DNA of 64,000 nucleotides from Dipetalonema caudispina (GCA_013365325.1 JABVXV010000045.1:288645-352644), one strand, 5' to 3'; positions 1-15,047 are shown, numbered from the stretch's first letter. Translations and numbers: made by a program. Notes: a model not told the origin generated them from the sequence alone.

Positions 1-3000
1 CGAGGCAGCTGCCTTATATAAATGATGATTATCTTTAGCAAACAATTTATAACGTTTATGGTTAAAGAGATGTGGACATATGGTTGACATGATGAATGCT
101 TTACTAGTAATAATGAGATGGTACCATAATCAACTCTCCTTTTAATCTTTGGTCACCTCTAGCGACGTCTCATGTTTTAACCAACCTTTTTCAGCATCGT
201 AGTAGAAAAACAATTTCAATATATGGTTAATGAATGGACAGTTAATAACTCTGTCTGGTTTATTCATTTTGCAATCTGTCGAAACCGATGCTTTTTCCCA
301 AAGACAACCAACCCATTTAACCGGTTGTTTCTAACATTTATCCGAATGGATTCCGGAAGGAAACAATGCGAATCGTATCATCATGACATAAACAAACAAA
401 CGAATTGATAGAGAAGTAAAAGGGAATACCTAGGAATATGAATTTGTATTTATCAAGAAAAATTTCCTGTTTTTCTTCTCTTTCCTTTCCTTTCTCCCTA
501 TATAGATAATATCAGGGATTTAGGAAAATTTTTGCAAGAATTCCAGAAAATTTGAGGACGCGGAATTGTCCATCATTCATTTACCAGCGTAAATTATTTT
601 AATAATAAATGATTTTTCGATAGAAAAAATTATGCATATATGATCGTTCATCGATTTTCCAAAGGTCAAAGAAGGATTTACAGCAGCGAATGAGAACCTA
701 TCTGAGTGAGAAAAATTAGTGCGTGGATAAAAGAATGGATCAAATCCGATGTGTTGCGATATCGAAATAAAAGAAAATCACATGAGCTTTTTGTTAAATT
801 GAGTTTAGATTTCTAAATAGACAAAAAATCTTTCTGATACGATTAATTTTTAGATTGCTATAAATCCGACAATTCAGGAAACTTCAAACGACAACGCACT
901 GTCACATACTTTCAACTCATTCTTCCTTCATTCCATCACTTTTTTTGCTGGTCGTTTTAAATGTCGTCAAGAGACGCAACTAGAAATGGTGACAGTGCAC
1001 TGTCCTGGCTGAAAATGTTCAAAGTTCAACAGACTATCTATTATAGGCACAATTGGTCACGCGTCAGCGAATAGACATGAGAGCATCCTCGAATAACGAC
1101 TTCCGGAAACGGAGAATGGAGTGACAGCCTAAGGATGAAATTAAGGAAGATGATGAGTCTCAATCTATCCATGATTGATTAGCATGTAATTTAGTAAATT
1201 TAGAAATGCAATTTAAAATCTGATTATTTAGCAGATGAAACCTTATGTTTCTAAGCAATTTTTTGTTAAAAGTGCTAATGAAGCCTATTTATTTACTGCT
1301 TGCAATCAATCCATTTCTTTTACTTTTTACGAATAGATTTTTTTGCTTTAGAAATGAAAACTCCATGGCCTCAGGACTCATGTGGATAAGAAGTATGAGC
1401 AGAATAAATGAAATTCTAATTTGATTTGCTGCAATATCCTACACTCTTAGAAATTACTTTTTTGGACCAGTTTGATTAAATTAAAGTAGAAGGAAGGAGA
1501 TTGAGAGGTTGGAATAGAAAGAAGTAAATAAATGAGAAAAGGTAAGGAGAAAGACGGAGATATGCGCCTAAGCTTTTAATGAGAGGAAGTTCGAATTTTG
1601 GAGAGATAAAAGTAAAAAGAATTGCGGTAATTGTTAGTTGCTGCTGTTGTTATTATTGCTATGGTAGTACCGTTGTCCCTCAATTTATGAACGAAACAAT
1701 GATGGATTCAAGAGTGAGGAAGGGTTATTTCGACGAATGAACAGGATGAGGAGGGAGTTAGTGGCCGTCATTATGAACGACCCCTCTATGAACTTCTTCA
1801 ACAGTTGTTGCTAAGGAAGGACCTTTGATGTGCAAATTTGTGTCACCAGGGAAACAGTGATTAATTAGCTTATCATTAACACATGACAGGCAATACATTC
1901 TACTTGTCTGAAATTCGTAAAGTTCGACGAGTAAAATAGCTTCTAAACAGCTTGAACATAAAGCTGTTGAATATAAAAACTTATAGATCAGAATCGTTGT
2001 AAGGCTCGGTAAGGTGTGTATTCTGACATTGCTGGAAGCATGTTTCACTCCATGACATATACTCCTTTATTTAACCGTTTGCTTGAATCCACCCGCTGAT
2101 TAAACAATATAGAATTTAGATATGCAGTTATTATGAACAGATATTGGTTAGGAAAGGTGCAAAAAATTGCAACAAAATATACGGAAAGCTTTAGATCCGG
2201 TGGTCCCGAACTTTGGGATCAGTGACTACCATTCGAACTTCAGTCTACTGTCACACTAGAGGTTTATATAAGCATAAACATGTCCAAGCGATCATTAGCA
2301 AATGCCTCCCTCCCTCTCCTTATCACTCACTTTATCAATATAATATATGTTTTAGGGAGTAAGTGGTTTTTAAATACATTGAATGCATAATTCTATCCTT
2401 AATTTGTTAGCTCGGAACACAATGTAAAGCATTAACATAAGTATAAAATATGTTACTGATTATCGTTATCACTTATTATTCTTGTCAAAACTGTTATTTC
2501 ACAGGTTTTACCTCACTCCATTGAGAGAGAAGTTAAAATAACAGCGGGAAGAAGGAATGTGCGGTGATCAATCGATAATGACGATTTCAACGAAAGATGT
2601 CTCACCGTGTTTGTGCCCCGTTTCTTCGGTAATGGAACTGATCCCGTGTTGAGAGATGGCTTTGATATTTGATTATATTGCACTGAATGGAAGAGTTAGG
2701 AGGTTTCTACGGAAAAAATAGCAAAGCCGATATAGACCATCATCTTGATGCAAAGGTGGAACAGGTAAAATGGAAAATGCTTCGGGGACTATTTCATTAT
2801 GTAATGATGTACAACCGGTTATTGATTGATTTTTCTATCTTCAGCTGCTACGACAAAATCCTGCCACTCAGAAATGACCCTATCGAGTGTCGTAGAAATG
2901 ATACGATAAAATATAATATAATAACTCTTCCATTGTGAATTATCAACCTTCAAATTTTGCCATATGAAACGAAGTGCATTTTAAAAATCAAACAGCGTCG

Positions 3001-4187
3001 GATGGATACCTATTTGGTACAGTAACTTCTCTATTTCGTCTGTTAAAGCAAAATTCAACAAAATTTCGATGAGAGAAACAGATGCTTGAAGCCTGTTTGC
3101 CTTGTCTTATTTTTGTAATTAGTACGTGACAACAATTGGGTCACTGATGAACACAAATAACTTTTGTGGGAATTTCTACGGAGAAGCGAAATGTCGGGAA
3201 AAATACTAAATGAGTTCGAAAGAAATGCCATCAACAGATCATTAAAAACGTGAAAATGTGAAATCTCTTTTTTCGAGTGCAGTTACGACCTTGGCGTATA
3301 ATTGAAGAAAGATGAACAGACAAACACAGAGGATACTGTTGATTGTGGACAGACTGGGATATACATGCAATGAGGGAAGCAAATAAGCAGTACCGATTTA
3401 TTATTCTCTTATCCATTTCAATGAATTTAGCGTTACAATACAAATATGGATGTGGTGAGAAAGAAATCCACGAACTATCGGGAATGCGAGATTTTTTATA
3501 TTATCACTCATTGAAATGGAGCGAAATTACAATGCTTCATAATAGAACCAAACCAAATTCTGATTTCTCTTTTTCCGCTAGCGATAGAATTTAATTCCAT
3601 CCCGCGATTTCCAATAACTAAATCACTCATCTGCTATTTATTAGATAAAAATTATAAGAGTTCCCTAATGAAAAACAAATAAGAAAGTATGTTGGAATGC
3701 ATATCCTTCTGAATTGAATAGGAAAACTTCCAATGTTTCAAATTTATCTCATCCTTGAAAGGTCTCCCGAGATCCTATGGGATCGGTGGATGTATGGACA
3801 GGTGGGTGAATGAATAAATGAATGGATGACAACACGCGATACAATTCTACTGGTACTTCATGACGGAAGACTTCATTGGTAAGCTTGATGACTTCCTTTC
3901 TAATACTACAAAGCTTTCTATCTCGTAGGCTAATTCAACGGAACATTAGAAAAGAATGTGGAAATATAAGGCCCTCCTCTAATATCAGCCTAGACGATTC
4001 GATATGACTATCCTTGCTCGTTTTTAGTCCAAAATTTTTACATAAAAAACCAAAAATTGAATGAAAAGTAAAGTTAGAATCGGTTATCATCGACTACACA
4101 TCGTGTCAATACTCCCTGAATTACTACAACCATTTCCTCTCATTCCTGTCCTTACTGTTGTCTCTGTGGATGTATGTGAATTGGTTG

Positions 4188-4250
4188 ATGTATGTGTATG
4201 TGTATGTGTGTGTGTGTATGTGTGTGTGTATGTGTATGCATGTGTGTGTT
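4188..4250. repeat. TG-rich microsatellite
   Basis: An interrupted run of TG and TATG units. The two opposing open frames crossing it read Val/Cys repeats or His/Thr repeats and are by-products of the repeat, not genes. Confidence 0.9.
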
Positions 4251-7200
4251 ACGCTGATGTTGATTGATAGCTCTTCGGTGGTAAGGGTTGTACCCAAATG
4301 GGTTACAAAATGTCACTTTATCATGAGGGGTGCCTGAATTCATGAACAACCCGTAAATATGCGTTAACAGCATTTATGAATGCCATAAACCCATGCCTTA
4401 GAACCTGAGCCTTAGGATGATTATGGTTTAATTGAAGTGAAACCTAAAAATATTCTTTCCCAAAATAGTTCAATTTTGAAATATTTAAGAAAACAGTGAG
4501 AGAGTGAGGTGTTGGAAAGGAAGATGAGCAATTTACGAAAATCAAAAAAACGCTTTGCATTAAAATATGGATAAGTAATCTTTGGAAACCTTAGTCTCCT
4601 GAGCCTATAACCTTGAAATGTCTACCATTCTTTATGAGATGTCGCCATCGCTAGCAGTCGCTGTCATCCATATGTATGTATGCATTACAAACGAATTCTT
4701 TACTAATTTTAGATAACACAAATGCAAATAAATCTCTTGAATCTTTCAATTTCCATCAAGTTGGTTTCAGCAACGCTTTTGAAACGGTCTGGTGGAGCGG
4801 TCGATTAATTACAATTCTAAAGGTTAATGATGCATGCTTGTGACATGCTGTACAAAATGTTACAAGTTGGAGTCACATGCAGATTTAATGAAATGTTGAA
4901 ACAATTAGGTATTAACACTTTCAGAATTAGGTACTAATGCGTAATCTTTGGAAAGCAACTTTTTCTTAAAACTCTCACTTCTTCGGAAAATAATATTCCA
5001 AATCGTTATAGCACGAAAAAAGCAAAGGATAGAGGTTACGGACAGCTAATCAAATTTGGCTTGAAAAATCTTCACTTCTTTATAATTCGTTTAAGATAAG
5101 CTGAAGAAAAATAAATGTCAAGCATAAAGGGAAATGAAGTAGAAGAACAAAAAGGGAGATGGTATCATTGTTCATTCAACAGGTATAAGAAGTAATAGCT
5201 TAACTGTTTTCAATAGGATTTGCAGTGAATAGATGAATAACAGTAAGAGTGAGAACTGAGGTCAGGGATTTATTGCTTTGAATATCCATAAATTAGCACT
5301 GTCAAACGATGACCATCACATTACTCAAATTTTCAGGCCATTTAAAAAATATATCCTCAACAATTGGGAAGTGATGAGAGAGTCTCATATATTCTCAATG
5401 AACTATTCGGATTCTGCAAAAGATTTACAGGTTGGTCATCGTGTCTGCTTCAGATAATCCGTGGTTAAACCGCAAAACCTTTGAAATTGATAAAGTGAGA
5501 GTTCAATATTTAGCTCATAATACTATTACAACAAAACCAGAAACTGTAGAATGAATTTTTGGAAAGAATCTGAATACTTATCAGTTACTCCTAATCAATT
5601 AGTTGGTTATAAATCTAAATTTCAAGACTTGGGTTTTTTGGGAAGTTGAATTATAATGCAGTGGTAGACAAATAGGCTCTATACGGTTAATAAAGATATG
5701 ATGGGAGGATTTAAGAGATGATGCCATTTCTATTTGATATCATTATGAAAGCCTGCCCTTCTTCTCTAGGGAAATAAATTTATTACTAAATTTCGAGCGA
5801 TCTTTAGACAGATGATGGAAGGAAGTGAAGGGTTGGGTTCATTCATCTTCATCTGCAATCAAAATACACTCTTGATTACGACGGTTTCATTCAAAGATAC
5901 ATCACAACGATGTCTATTTATTATCCTTACTTTCGTAAATTTTTCCTTCGGAATGCTAATCCTAGCATTGATTTCATAGCTTCATTTATTCTGATAATTG
6001 TAAATGATATCATACATTGCTTCATGCTAAATACTAAGGAGATTGTATTGATTACTGAAATTGTAACTTAATTAGTTTTCCATCCGTTTTGGATGGAAAA
6101 TAAGCCTTACTTGACTAACCCCTTGCTGTGGTGCTTTGGAAAGGTGTGAATGGAAGAAATGATGTGAGGTATATGCTACGAAGAATCAGATATCCCGGGA
6201 TAATCCTTTATAATGGGCGATAAGATAAAGATTGACTGAGATTTCTCATATGTGACTCAGGCTATCTTCGGATTATCACTAATAGATGCCATAATAGGTG
6301 ATTTACTGGCTAGTTGAAGGACAGTTTGGCGACAAAAAAACGTTATCGTAATTAATGCATCTGGGTGTTCATGAAGACGTTAATCTTTCCATCCTATCCC
6401 AGAATCTTACTAGAATTTCTTTATTATAGGTTGGTTAAGGTATACATTCGGTCTGTTTGTTACTCCCGTATATCACTAAATCTCGAAGAATCACATCCAC
6501 AGCAGAAAAGGAACTCTACTACCATTGCAGCAAACAAATTGCAATTCTGATTTCAAAATCGAGTAACTTTCTATCAGCCAACTTGAGGAGTATTTGCAAT
6601 ATGTTGAAAAAGTATTGAGAACTGAAATACGTGCAATTTATTCACATAATTTTATGCAAATCTCAACTTTCAGACTGGAAATAATTACTATACATCCCAA
6701 ATGATACTTGGTGGTCGATACATGTTTATTATGATAAGCTCGGAAAGTTGAAAACCATTCGACACTCTTTTTCCTCCTCCTTGATGTACAGCAAAAGTTG
6801 TTCAGGAAAAGAAATTCTACCTCGTAAAAAGCGATCATCGAGTTTCTGGACACGATATTCATAATGATTTCTTTCTTTTTCCTTCAAATGAAATCTATCG
6901 TTTTATGAAGAGGTCAAAGATTGCATAATGTATGCAATCTTAAGGGACTTTCCCTCACAACTTACTTTTTGGTGATTTGAATGTAACTTTTTTGTCGTGC
7001 AATACGAGCTAATCTTTGGCGACTAAATTTGTCGTATAAATGATTGAGTTGTTTTATACGAATAGGAGATTTTTCATCTTCTTTCCAACACATCCACTGT
7101 CCTGCTATAATGATAATATGCAACTATATCGAAAAGTTATTTCAATCAGATCTCATAGGAAATAATACGAATAAAAGAAAGGAGAATCCAACACTTTGCA

Positions 7201-10200
7201 ATAAACTTGGATTTTAAATCGAACTCAAAAACCAATGATTGATTGAATGTTAATTGTTAAGTGTAAGAACGAAGTTTAAAATAATTCTATAATTAGGATG
7301 AATGACCAACCAAAAAAAAAAGGCGAATGGATACTCGGATGACCTTCCGGCATACAATATATTGCCAAAGGTAGGGAGGAGGAGATTGCAATCTCCAGGA
7401 TATGCATGTGTTTAGGATATTTCCAAATAAAACTGTTTATTTGCTCAAAGGATTGGTATGAACATCTTGAAACAAATCAATGACTAGTTTCGGGATACAT
7501 GAATAGATCAGTTGAAAGAAAACAGGATAGCGGAGGCGAGCGAGCATGTCATCTTTAATGACCTTATAGTCTATTAGATAAATGAAGGATATTGAGATGC
7601 AGATGTATCAGTAATCTTGAGGATTATTTAAATTATTTATGTAAAAGAGGAAATACAAGGGAAGATTTAGCTGTGAGAGATAATATGTTAGGTATCGTAT
7701 CGCTAAAGGAAGCTGATGAAATCTTGAATGAAAAAGCACATAAATGCTACAAAACTTTTTCCATCACTCAACAATCGTTCGACAATGGTTCCGAGAATGC
7801 TTATGCTGCTATTATCTATATAAATTATTCATATTTTAAAAGAGGCATATATATGTGTTTTACACATACCAAAATCGATTCAGGTAAGGGCAGAAAGGAG
7901 AAACAGAGTCTAGCCTTTCATTAGGCCCTTTATAAGACAATTAGCTGGAGAAGAAAATCATGTGAAGTATTGATAGCGCAATATATTATTTCTTATATGT
8001 TTTATTTCTTCTCTAATAACTTTCTAAAATAATTGTTTCAGTAGGAGGCTTCAAATTTAAATGAGAAGCTGAAGCAAAAACGGCAGTATACATTGCCAAA
8101 TTCTATGATGATAAGGTTCCGAGAATTTCTCAGTAACAGAATGTTCGACATTTCTCCACAACAGAAAATTCGATGTTCTGATGGATTTCACTCTGTCCGG
8201 TAGATTTGGTTTCTACCAGAAAGTCCTTTTCTCTTTTCCGAGTTAGTATGCGGATGATTAATGGGTGATGTGAATGAAAATGAGGCAAGTGATGTATACG
8301 TCACGCAACTGATCACATCAGTTCATTTCTCGGTCCTATTAGGGATCTCACCATCTGCTGTCCACAACTGTCTTCTGACTGATTGGGCGTTGGATCCTAC
8401 AGGGAGCCAGCAGAAAATGCCAAAAGATGAGTGAAAAAGAAATGTAAGATTTTTCAAAATAACGAGTGAAGTCCTGAATGACTACACTGTTAGTCTCAAA
8501 ATTCTTAAAAAGAGTTTTACGGGAAAAATTAACGTCTAAGCCAGAATTGTTATTCATCTTTTCAACTTCCGACACATATTTCTTCGTATTTCAAGATTTC
8601 AATGCAAATTTTTAAAAAATGAAGGAGGAAATATGCATTTAATTATAGGTTGTAGAATTATAATGAAGTTGGAAGATGGGAAGATTGGCCAATTAGTGGC
8701 TATATGACAATGATTGAATTAGGAATTTGGTGAATTAATTGAGCTCTCTCCCCTCAATAGAATACTTGGTATTTAATTAATCGGTCTGGTTAACCTGATT
8801 ACTGATATTTTATAAAGTAGAGGTATAAAAGTTCACTTTGTATAATGATAGAATATGAAATAAGGAAAAGTTTCGACTGATCTTTATGTCTCAAATAGAA
8901 GAAATCCGAACTGATGGAATGCCTACCCTAACATCCATAGTATCGTTACTGTGTAGATGCCATATCCACACATAATAGCAAGAAATGCGATACTTTGTGA
9001 CAAATGACACAAAATTTTATCAACCAATTAAAACGTTAATAATTTAAAATCTAATTAATTAAAGTTAAAGACCAACCAACCTAAAATTTAATTAATTGAA
9101 GTTAGGATGAAAACTTCTTTACTGGGAATGTTTCATCGACTTGGATTACCCTGTTTGAGATATTTTAACGCTCTCTATTTATTATTAATTATTTGGTTGG
9201 AAAATCGATGTAATGGAATTATCCGCGGCAGGATAGAAGAATTCCTGGAGAACAAAGAAGCCGAATTGTTGTGAAGGAGATTCGAAGGATTCTCGAATTT
9301 GGGTTTTGGAGTGGAAAGGGAATCGAAACATCAATCATTGCTTATACTTATTTTTGTTATATACATTGATGAGGTACTTCGTTTTCAGCTGACATGGATT
9401 TACTTCTTGAATCCGTAAATCAACAAATTAAATGAGCTCTGAAGTTTGCAAGCAATTTTTCATTCCACTCCAAACATACCATCAGGAAACGAGTACAATT
9501 TAAATTAAAATTGAATCGCTGATTCGATTTCAAACAGAAATTAATAATAAGTAAGTGGAATCACTCGAGAATTTGCGCTTTACTTAAGTGAATTTAACCA
9601 AATTGGAAATATACAAGGATTTCAATCTTCACTAAATCAAACGATATAACGAGAGGGTTGAGTGGAAATTTTGAAATCGATTGGAAAAGGAATAGTAATT
9701 TGTGTTTCTTATTTGTAAACTTCAAAAGTAATTTTTTAGTATCTGCAAAAAAAACCTACTTCAAGTATTTTTAGGATTTAGATTGAAAATTTCCCGTTTA
9801 TTGGGGCATAATTCTGCCTTATTCAAAACACTTTGCTTTCACTGTACTGAGATGATTTTTCATGCAGACATATCCTTTTTTAATCAAAAAAATTGCATAA
9901 AACTTCTTGCCGGGACCTTTCACTGTTATCTGGTCTCTGAATCTCGCAAATTCTGAAGCATTCGCCAGTATCTTTAAGATGCTACATTCGAACTCCTCGA
10001 GGGAATTTGTAATTGAAACGGATTGAATATGAGGAGGCAGGAATTAAACCCAAAGATGTATCGTTTAATAATAGTTCCGAGACGAGATCAGAGTACTTAA
10101 TCAATGGGAAAAGGAAAATAGTTTCAATTTGATGAACAAATGAGGAAAATAGACTATCTTCCAAAGTTAGCGGGAACTTATACATATACATATACAATAT

Positions 10201-11237
10201 GGAACTTATACATATACAATATCATTGAAGCAACGCAAAAAACTTTGTAAGCTATTTAACAAATTTTCTATAAATTTTGAAAGACTACTTTTGCAAAAGG
10301 TACGAAACGCTATTAATGATCATTAAAATGTTGTTTAATTCTTAAATATTCCCACCAGTAGTTTATCATCGTAGACCTTTACTAGATCTTTCATTTCTTT
10401 CCCAATTACATAACTATTGTCAGCTCGAGAATACTCGGAATTATTCCCTCTCTCTTTCCTTATATTTTATTATGTGAAATGAAACTGGTTTGCAACGCTT
10501 CGATAAAACTATTCGAATAGGCAGCAAGTATGAACTCAAATTATTTAAGGTTCCAGTGAACTGGCATTCTGTCGTAGGTGTCAACTAAGACAAATCTGAA
10601 GTGAACTTTACATTTGTTGGCGATGATACTGCACTTTGCAAATCATACTTATTCCATCCTATCTTGATATTTGTGATTTTTCATTTCACATTTAACTCTA
10701 ATTATTGTTAAAGACAGAATTATTTCTGCATTTTTTAAATTGAAATATGAAAAAATAGGACAGTAGGATGCTTATTTTAATAATGGACACAGGAAGCTAC
10801 GGTACAAAATAATCCCCTATGCAATCAAATTATATAGTAGTGATTGAATGAATGAGATCAATATGCGAAGGATTAAGTAATTTTTACGGTGGCTAAGTTA
10901 TAATGTTCCTACCAACTATGTTAGTTACTCACCAAATAAGGTTACCAATCATTCGACATAAACGTCTTCTCAGGTAAATATTCAAATATTAGAAAATTTT
11001 CTTCCTGTTTTCTGAGAGAAGTTGCATTCTGGTATCTTTCTGTCATATTCAAAAATGGCTGCATCATCATGACTACAATAAATGATTGCAGTGTTGAATA
11101 GTAGCAAAATCTAGGAAAAAATACAACTACGCCACTTTTCACTAACAGAACGTTTTCTAATTTTGTGCTTCCTATGTTTACCACAAGTTGATGAAAAGCA
11201 CCATTATAATTTGACAGCTACTGTATGAACAAAATAC

Positions 11238-11243
11238 TTTATT
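11238..11243 (-). terminator. Polyadenylation signal of the MPP10 gene
   Basis: AATAAA on the minus strand (TTTATT on the plus strand), about 60 bases beyond the stop codon at 11303. The position is what is expected for cleavage of the MPP10 transcript. Confidence 0.5.
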
Positions 11244-11302
11244 AAAAAAATTTACTGACTTTATAAACCGAAAAAAGTAAATAACACGCAATATACCCTC
11301 TA

Positions 11303-14300
11303 TTAGAGTTTGTAATTTGTACTTAATTTTTTCTTTGTTGCGCCCATTTCTGTGATCTTGTATTTCTTACCTTTCACCTGAAAAGAATAAATTAGTTTAT
11401 TCAAATCATTAATAAGCATTGCTGCGGTTATCAGCAAATGACTATATACATATTGCTAATGAAAATATATAATTCAAAAAATTGACGAATTTAAGAGCTT
11501 GCTTCATTTGAAATATTACCAGTGAAAGCAAGAAAGATTAAATCCGATTTTGTAAAATGTTTCGTTTTTTTTTTCATCTTAAAATATTTTAAAGCAACTT
11601 TTACCTCCTTCGCGGTTTTGGTTTGAAGACGTTGGAAAAACGAAATTGATGTCAACTTCATATTACCCCTTCTGCTATCGTATTGGGACATTAAATTTGT
11701 TTTTTTAACAGGTATTTCATTTTTCGTGGTCGTAAGCTCCATTTCTTGTTTTTTAAACTCTCTGATGTGTTGCCACTTCTAAAATTTAATTAACAACTAT
11801 TGGAATGCCATCACAAAGTCTGTGGTAACAGATGGGTTACTGTGGGAATTGTCAGCGATCATTCGTACAAAAAAAAAAGATCTAGAAAATTTCGAAAACT
11901 ATGTCAAAAAATTTCTCAATGGCTTTTCATATTAGCCAGAACTGTTTCAATATCATCTTCTAACCTCTGCCTCATTATACGAATCTTAGTTCAACAGATA
12001 AAGAATGAATCTTTGCAACTCATAATCTTTGGAAACTTGAAGAAAAGACCAAATCCTACCAATGCTATCATGGCTTGAAGAGGGAAATTATACCATTATA
12101 AAGAATTCTATTTTCATTATCAACTAAGTGTATGGTAAAAAAGTTGATCGACCTTTTTTTTGCGATGCGAGCGGGACCGATCTGTTTTTGTCTTTTCATC
12201 ATCCCCTTTGACAGGACCGCTAACGTGTTTGTGTATTTCCTCCGGAGCTAATAGCACTGCGTCGGTGGATGCTAAAGGTGCCACTTCCTCCTTTTGAAGT
12301 GAAGGCATGTTACTTAAGACACGTACCTCAGGATGTACCTGAAAAAAACAGGCAGCAATGGAATAATTTAAAATCTAACTTCCAAATGTGATTCACTGAA
12401 ATTATTAAACGAGTTAGATATAAACAGAAGTAGTAAAACTGATGGAAAAAGTAAAATGATGGAATTTGATTTGTTTTTCGAATTCAATGCTAAATAAAAA
12501 ATAAATTACAAATAAACTACAAAGTAATTCATTGCTTCTACAACTACATACTCACTTCAGATGGGATGTAACGATAATGGCTCAGAGCATTTAATTTGTG
12601 GAACAGCGAAGACATCAGTTTTTTGATTTCTTCGTGTTTTTCATTCTTCTTCTCATTTTCTACCTGCAGTAATGGACGTTGTATACTTTTCAAGTTAAAA
12701 AGATAAATCGCCAACGAAAATTTTAATTTCGGACATTTTATAATAAAACCTCTCAAAAATTGAAACATTACTCCATATTGGGTTTTTTGATATTGCTCTT
12801 CGTAAACTTCCGCAAGAGACTTTTTCACAATCTCTGATTCTGAAACTGATGCCCGATACGCTGCATTTGCTTCTGATTTATGTTTTGTCCTCAGCACATC
12901 GTCAAATGCCTTAAATTCATATATAATTTTTGCCAAGGATTGGTGAATTTGAACAAATACTAGAAAATCGTTATTCAGCAAGATTTTATTCTCTTTGGTT
13001 GGATTAATATATATAAGTTACAGTTCAGATAACGGGATCCATGTAAAATTCCATAATTAGATTCGGAAAATTATCACTTACTCTATCCTTGATTCGTTGG
13101 ACTATCTTTGCTTCTAGCCGAGCAGTTGTATCAACCGTAATAACTGGCGCTGAAAACATTGGTTTTTAATGTAGGGAAAATTACAGGATTGCAGTTAACA
13201 ACAACAGCGATAACCATGGTACTTGTGAAAATGAATCTTATAATTAAAAATAAAGCAGAATTATTTAAAATCATTTTAAGGTAAATTAATACATACCGCA
13301 TGATGCCGATTGATCGAAATCAAAGTGTTTCTCGAGCATCGTGTTTTCCCCCCTTTCCATAGCTGTCACTTCACCACTCAAATCCCAACTCCTTGGAGCT
13401 AAATTTGCTTGTTCTATTGAAAATATTCGTTCTTGGAGCTGAAAACAATGAATTTGAATTTCGTATAATCTAGATTTCCTTTTACCAACACATTTTGATC
13501 TTACTTTCTTCTGTCGATATCGAAATTCAGTTTCATTATCCTCTTCTTCGTCTATTTGACCAAAAAGGACTGCTGTTTCTAAAACATCAAAAATGGTTAC
13601 AAAGTAATTGAGTACAAAAAATGGACAGAAAAAAAAAGCAAAGATGTGTTGAATGAATTAAGGAACCTCGACCATCGCCACGGCTGTCATCATCGTCACT
13701 CTCGCAATTCGCATCACCAATGATCTCATCAGCAAATGTAACTCTTTTCTCCGTACGATTGCTCATTTCGCCGAAATGTGAAACCTATAACAATATTTTC
13801 TCATAAATTAAAAATTTGAGAGTGAAGAGATCTGAAAATTAATTTCGCAACTTAGAAATGTATTCGCTATCGAGAATCAGAGGCGAACCTTTTCCGATTT
13901 GTTCAATTTCTTCAACGCAACTTTTGAGTCATTCTCTTCTTCATTACTATTTGTGCTCCCATAAAAATCATTATAATGATAATCAGTTTGCAAATTTTGC
14001 AGATCATCACCATCCTGAAAAGTTCGACACTATATGATTCAATGGAATTCTCGAAAAAGCAACGTTCGTCAGATGTTTTGAAGATAGTTTCCGAATTAAT
14101 TGCAGTAAATAAGGATCGACATTTGGATTTTTCGAACAGGACCACTTCTATTAAATTGTTATCTAAATAATCACATTATTTTCGGCAGTTAAAAAAATTG
14201 ACCTCGTCGAATTGTTCAAAAAAATTTCCATCTAATTGGGCTTGGTCTTTTTCCTGCTTATCCAAATATTCCTCCATCTCTGCCAATGAGAAAAAATGAT

Positions 14301-14957
14301 CATCAACTTCACTCTTCCAACGCCTTTTCGACATGCTGTCAGAAACTCTAGAAACTCCATCGCTATTCGACGCATCACTATAGTAATCATCATTATTTTT
14401 ATCCATTTTACTACTATCGAAGTCCGTATCAAGTCTCTGAAAATGTCGTACAAAAACGCGCTTCATCAAAAATCAATTCCACCAGATTCACAAGAAATAG
14501 CAACAAGACATTCTCCCCAGAATTTGTCTTTCTAAGAAAATATACGTACTTTAATTTCATCTTCTGTAAGATTAAAGAGGTCAGTGCTGTCCTCTTCAGC
14601 GTCACCGGAACTTTCGTCTTGAAATTTAGGTGAAAAAAGTGAATCATCTCGTTTATCCGTAGATTCCTTATCTACAGATATTTCAACGTCCAAAAAATGC
14701 TGAAAAAATAAAGAATTTGGGAAAACTACTGTAATAAGATCTAAGCTTTAAAGTAACTTCAAAAACAAAAATAAAAGACCTTTGTTTTGGTGAAATATCG
14801 ATGAAATTTTTTATTTCCATAAGCAATTTGTTGCCAAACCGTCTCGCTATTAGTTGTAATCAGTTCTTGCGATATTGCCGGCACTCCTATGTCTATTTCG
14901 TTCACAAATGCATATGCTCTCCCAATATTATCCACAAGTATATTCTGTTTTCTACGT
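11303..14957 (-). CDS. mpp10: MPP10, U3 small nucleolar ribonucleoprotein scaffold (13 exons)
   Basis: MPP10 binds Imp3 and Imp4 in the nucleolar small-subunit processome and is needed for the U3-dependent cleavages of pre-18S rRNA. Minus-strand exons, all joined in phase: 14957-14780, 14699-14550, 14436-14203, 14014-13889, 13784-13667, 13578-13505, 13438-13297, 13149-13082, 12909-12772, 12663-12556, 12338-12153, 11778-11605 and 11377-11303 (TAA). Family blocks appear in the right order: ETVWQQIAYGNKKFH, VDDHFFSLAEMEEYLDK, DYHYNDFYG, RVTFADE, LAPRSWDLSGEVTAMERGEN, APVITVDTTARLE, KSLAEVYEEQY, MSSLFHKLNAL and EEVAPLASTDAVLLAPEEI, followed by a Lys-rich C-terminus ending in KL. Acidic spacers between blocks fit the family. 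These exons encode about 590 residues. The N-terminal forty or so residues of other MPP10 proteins are not obvious here; the reading frame continues upstream into the exons listed next. Confidence 0.93.
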
Positions 14958-15047
14958 CTAAAACTATATTTTTTAATCAAAAAAAAAAGCATAAATGGAG
15001 AGCGAGACCAGGGATCTGGAACTCTGATCAGATTAAGAGAAAAATAA

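Larger units (their letters stand above)
1..11302. other. Long stretch with no supportable gene
   Basis: About 11 kb of AT-rich sequence. Open frames here are 60 to 110 codons, which is the length expected by chance at this base composition, and none shows a recognisable domain or a pair of flanking splice sites with matching phase. The only structured items seen are a TG-rich microsatellite near 4.2 kb and a cysteine-containing minus-strand frame near 1.8-2.0 kb, listed separately among the findings. It could hold distal promoter or intron sequence of a gene lying outside the window to the left. Confidence 0.6.

Noticed and set aside
223..408. Plus-strand frame after a CTTTTTCAG acceptor-like site
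   Set aside because: No donor, no partner exon and no recognisable sequence.
4061..4373. Opposed frames reading Val/Cys and His/Thr repeats
   Set aside because: Both are translations of the TG microsatellite.
7592..7924. A 110-codon plus-strand open frame
   Set aside because: No domain, no flanking splice sites, and a length still reachable by chance in about 128 kb of AT-rich frames.
14176..14535. Overlapping frames on both strands over the MPP10 acidic exon
   Set aside because: They are shadows of the conserved MPP10 exon 14436-14203.
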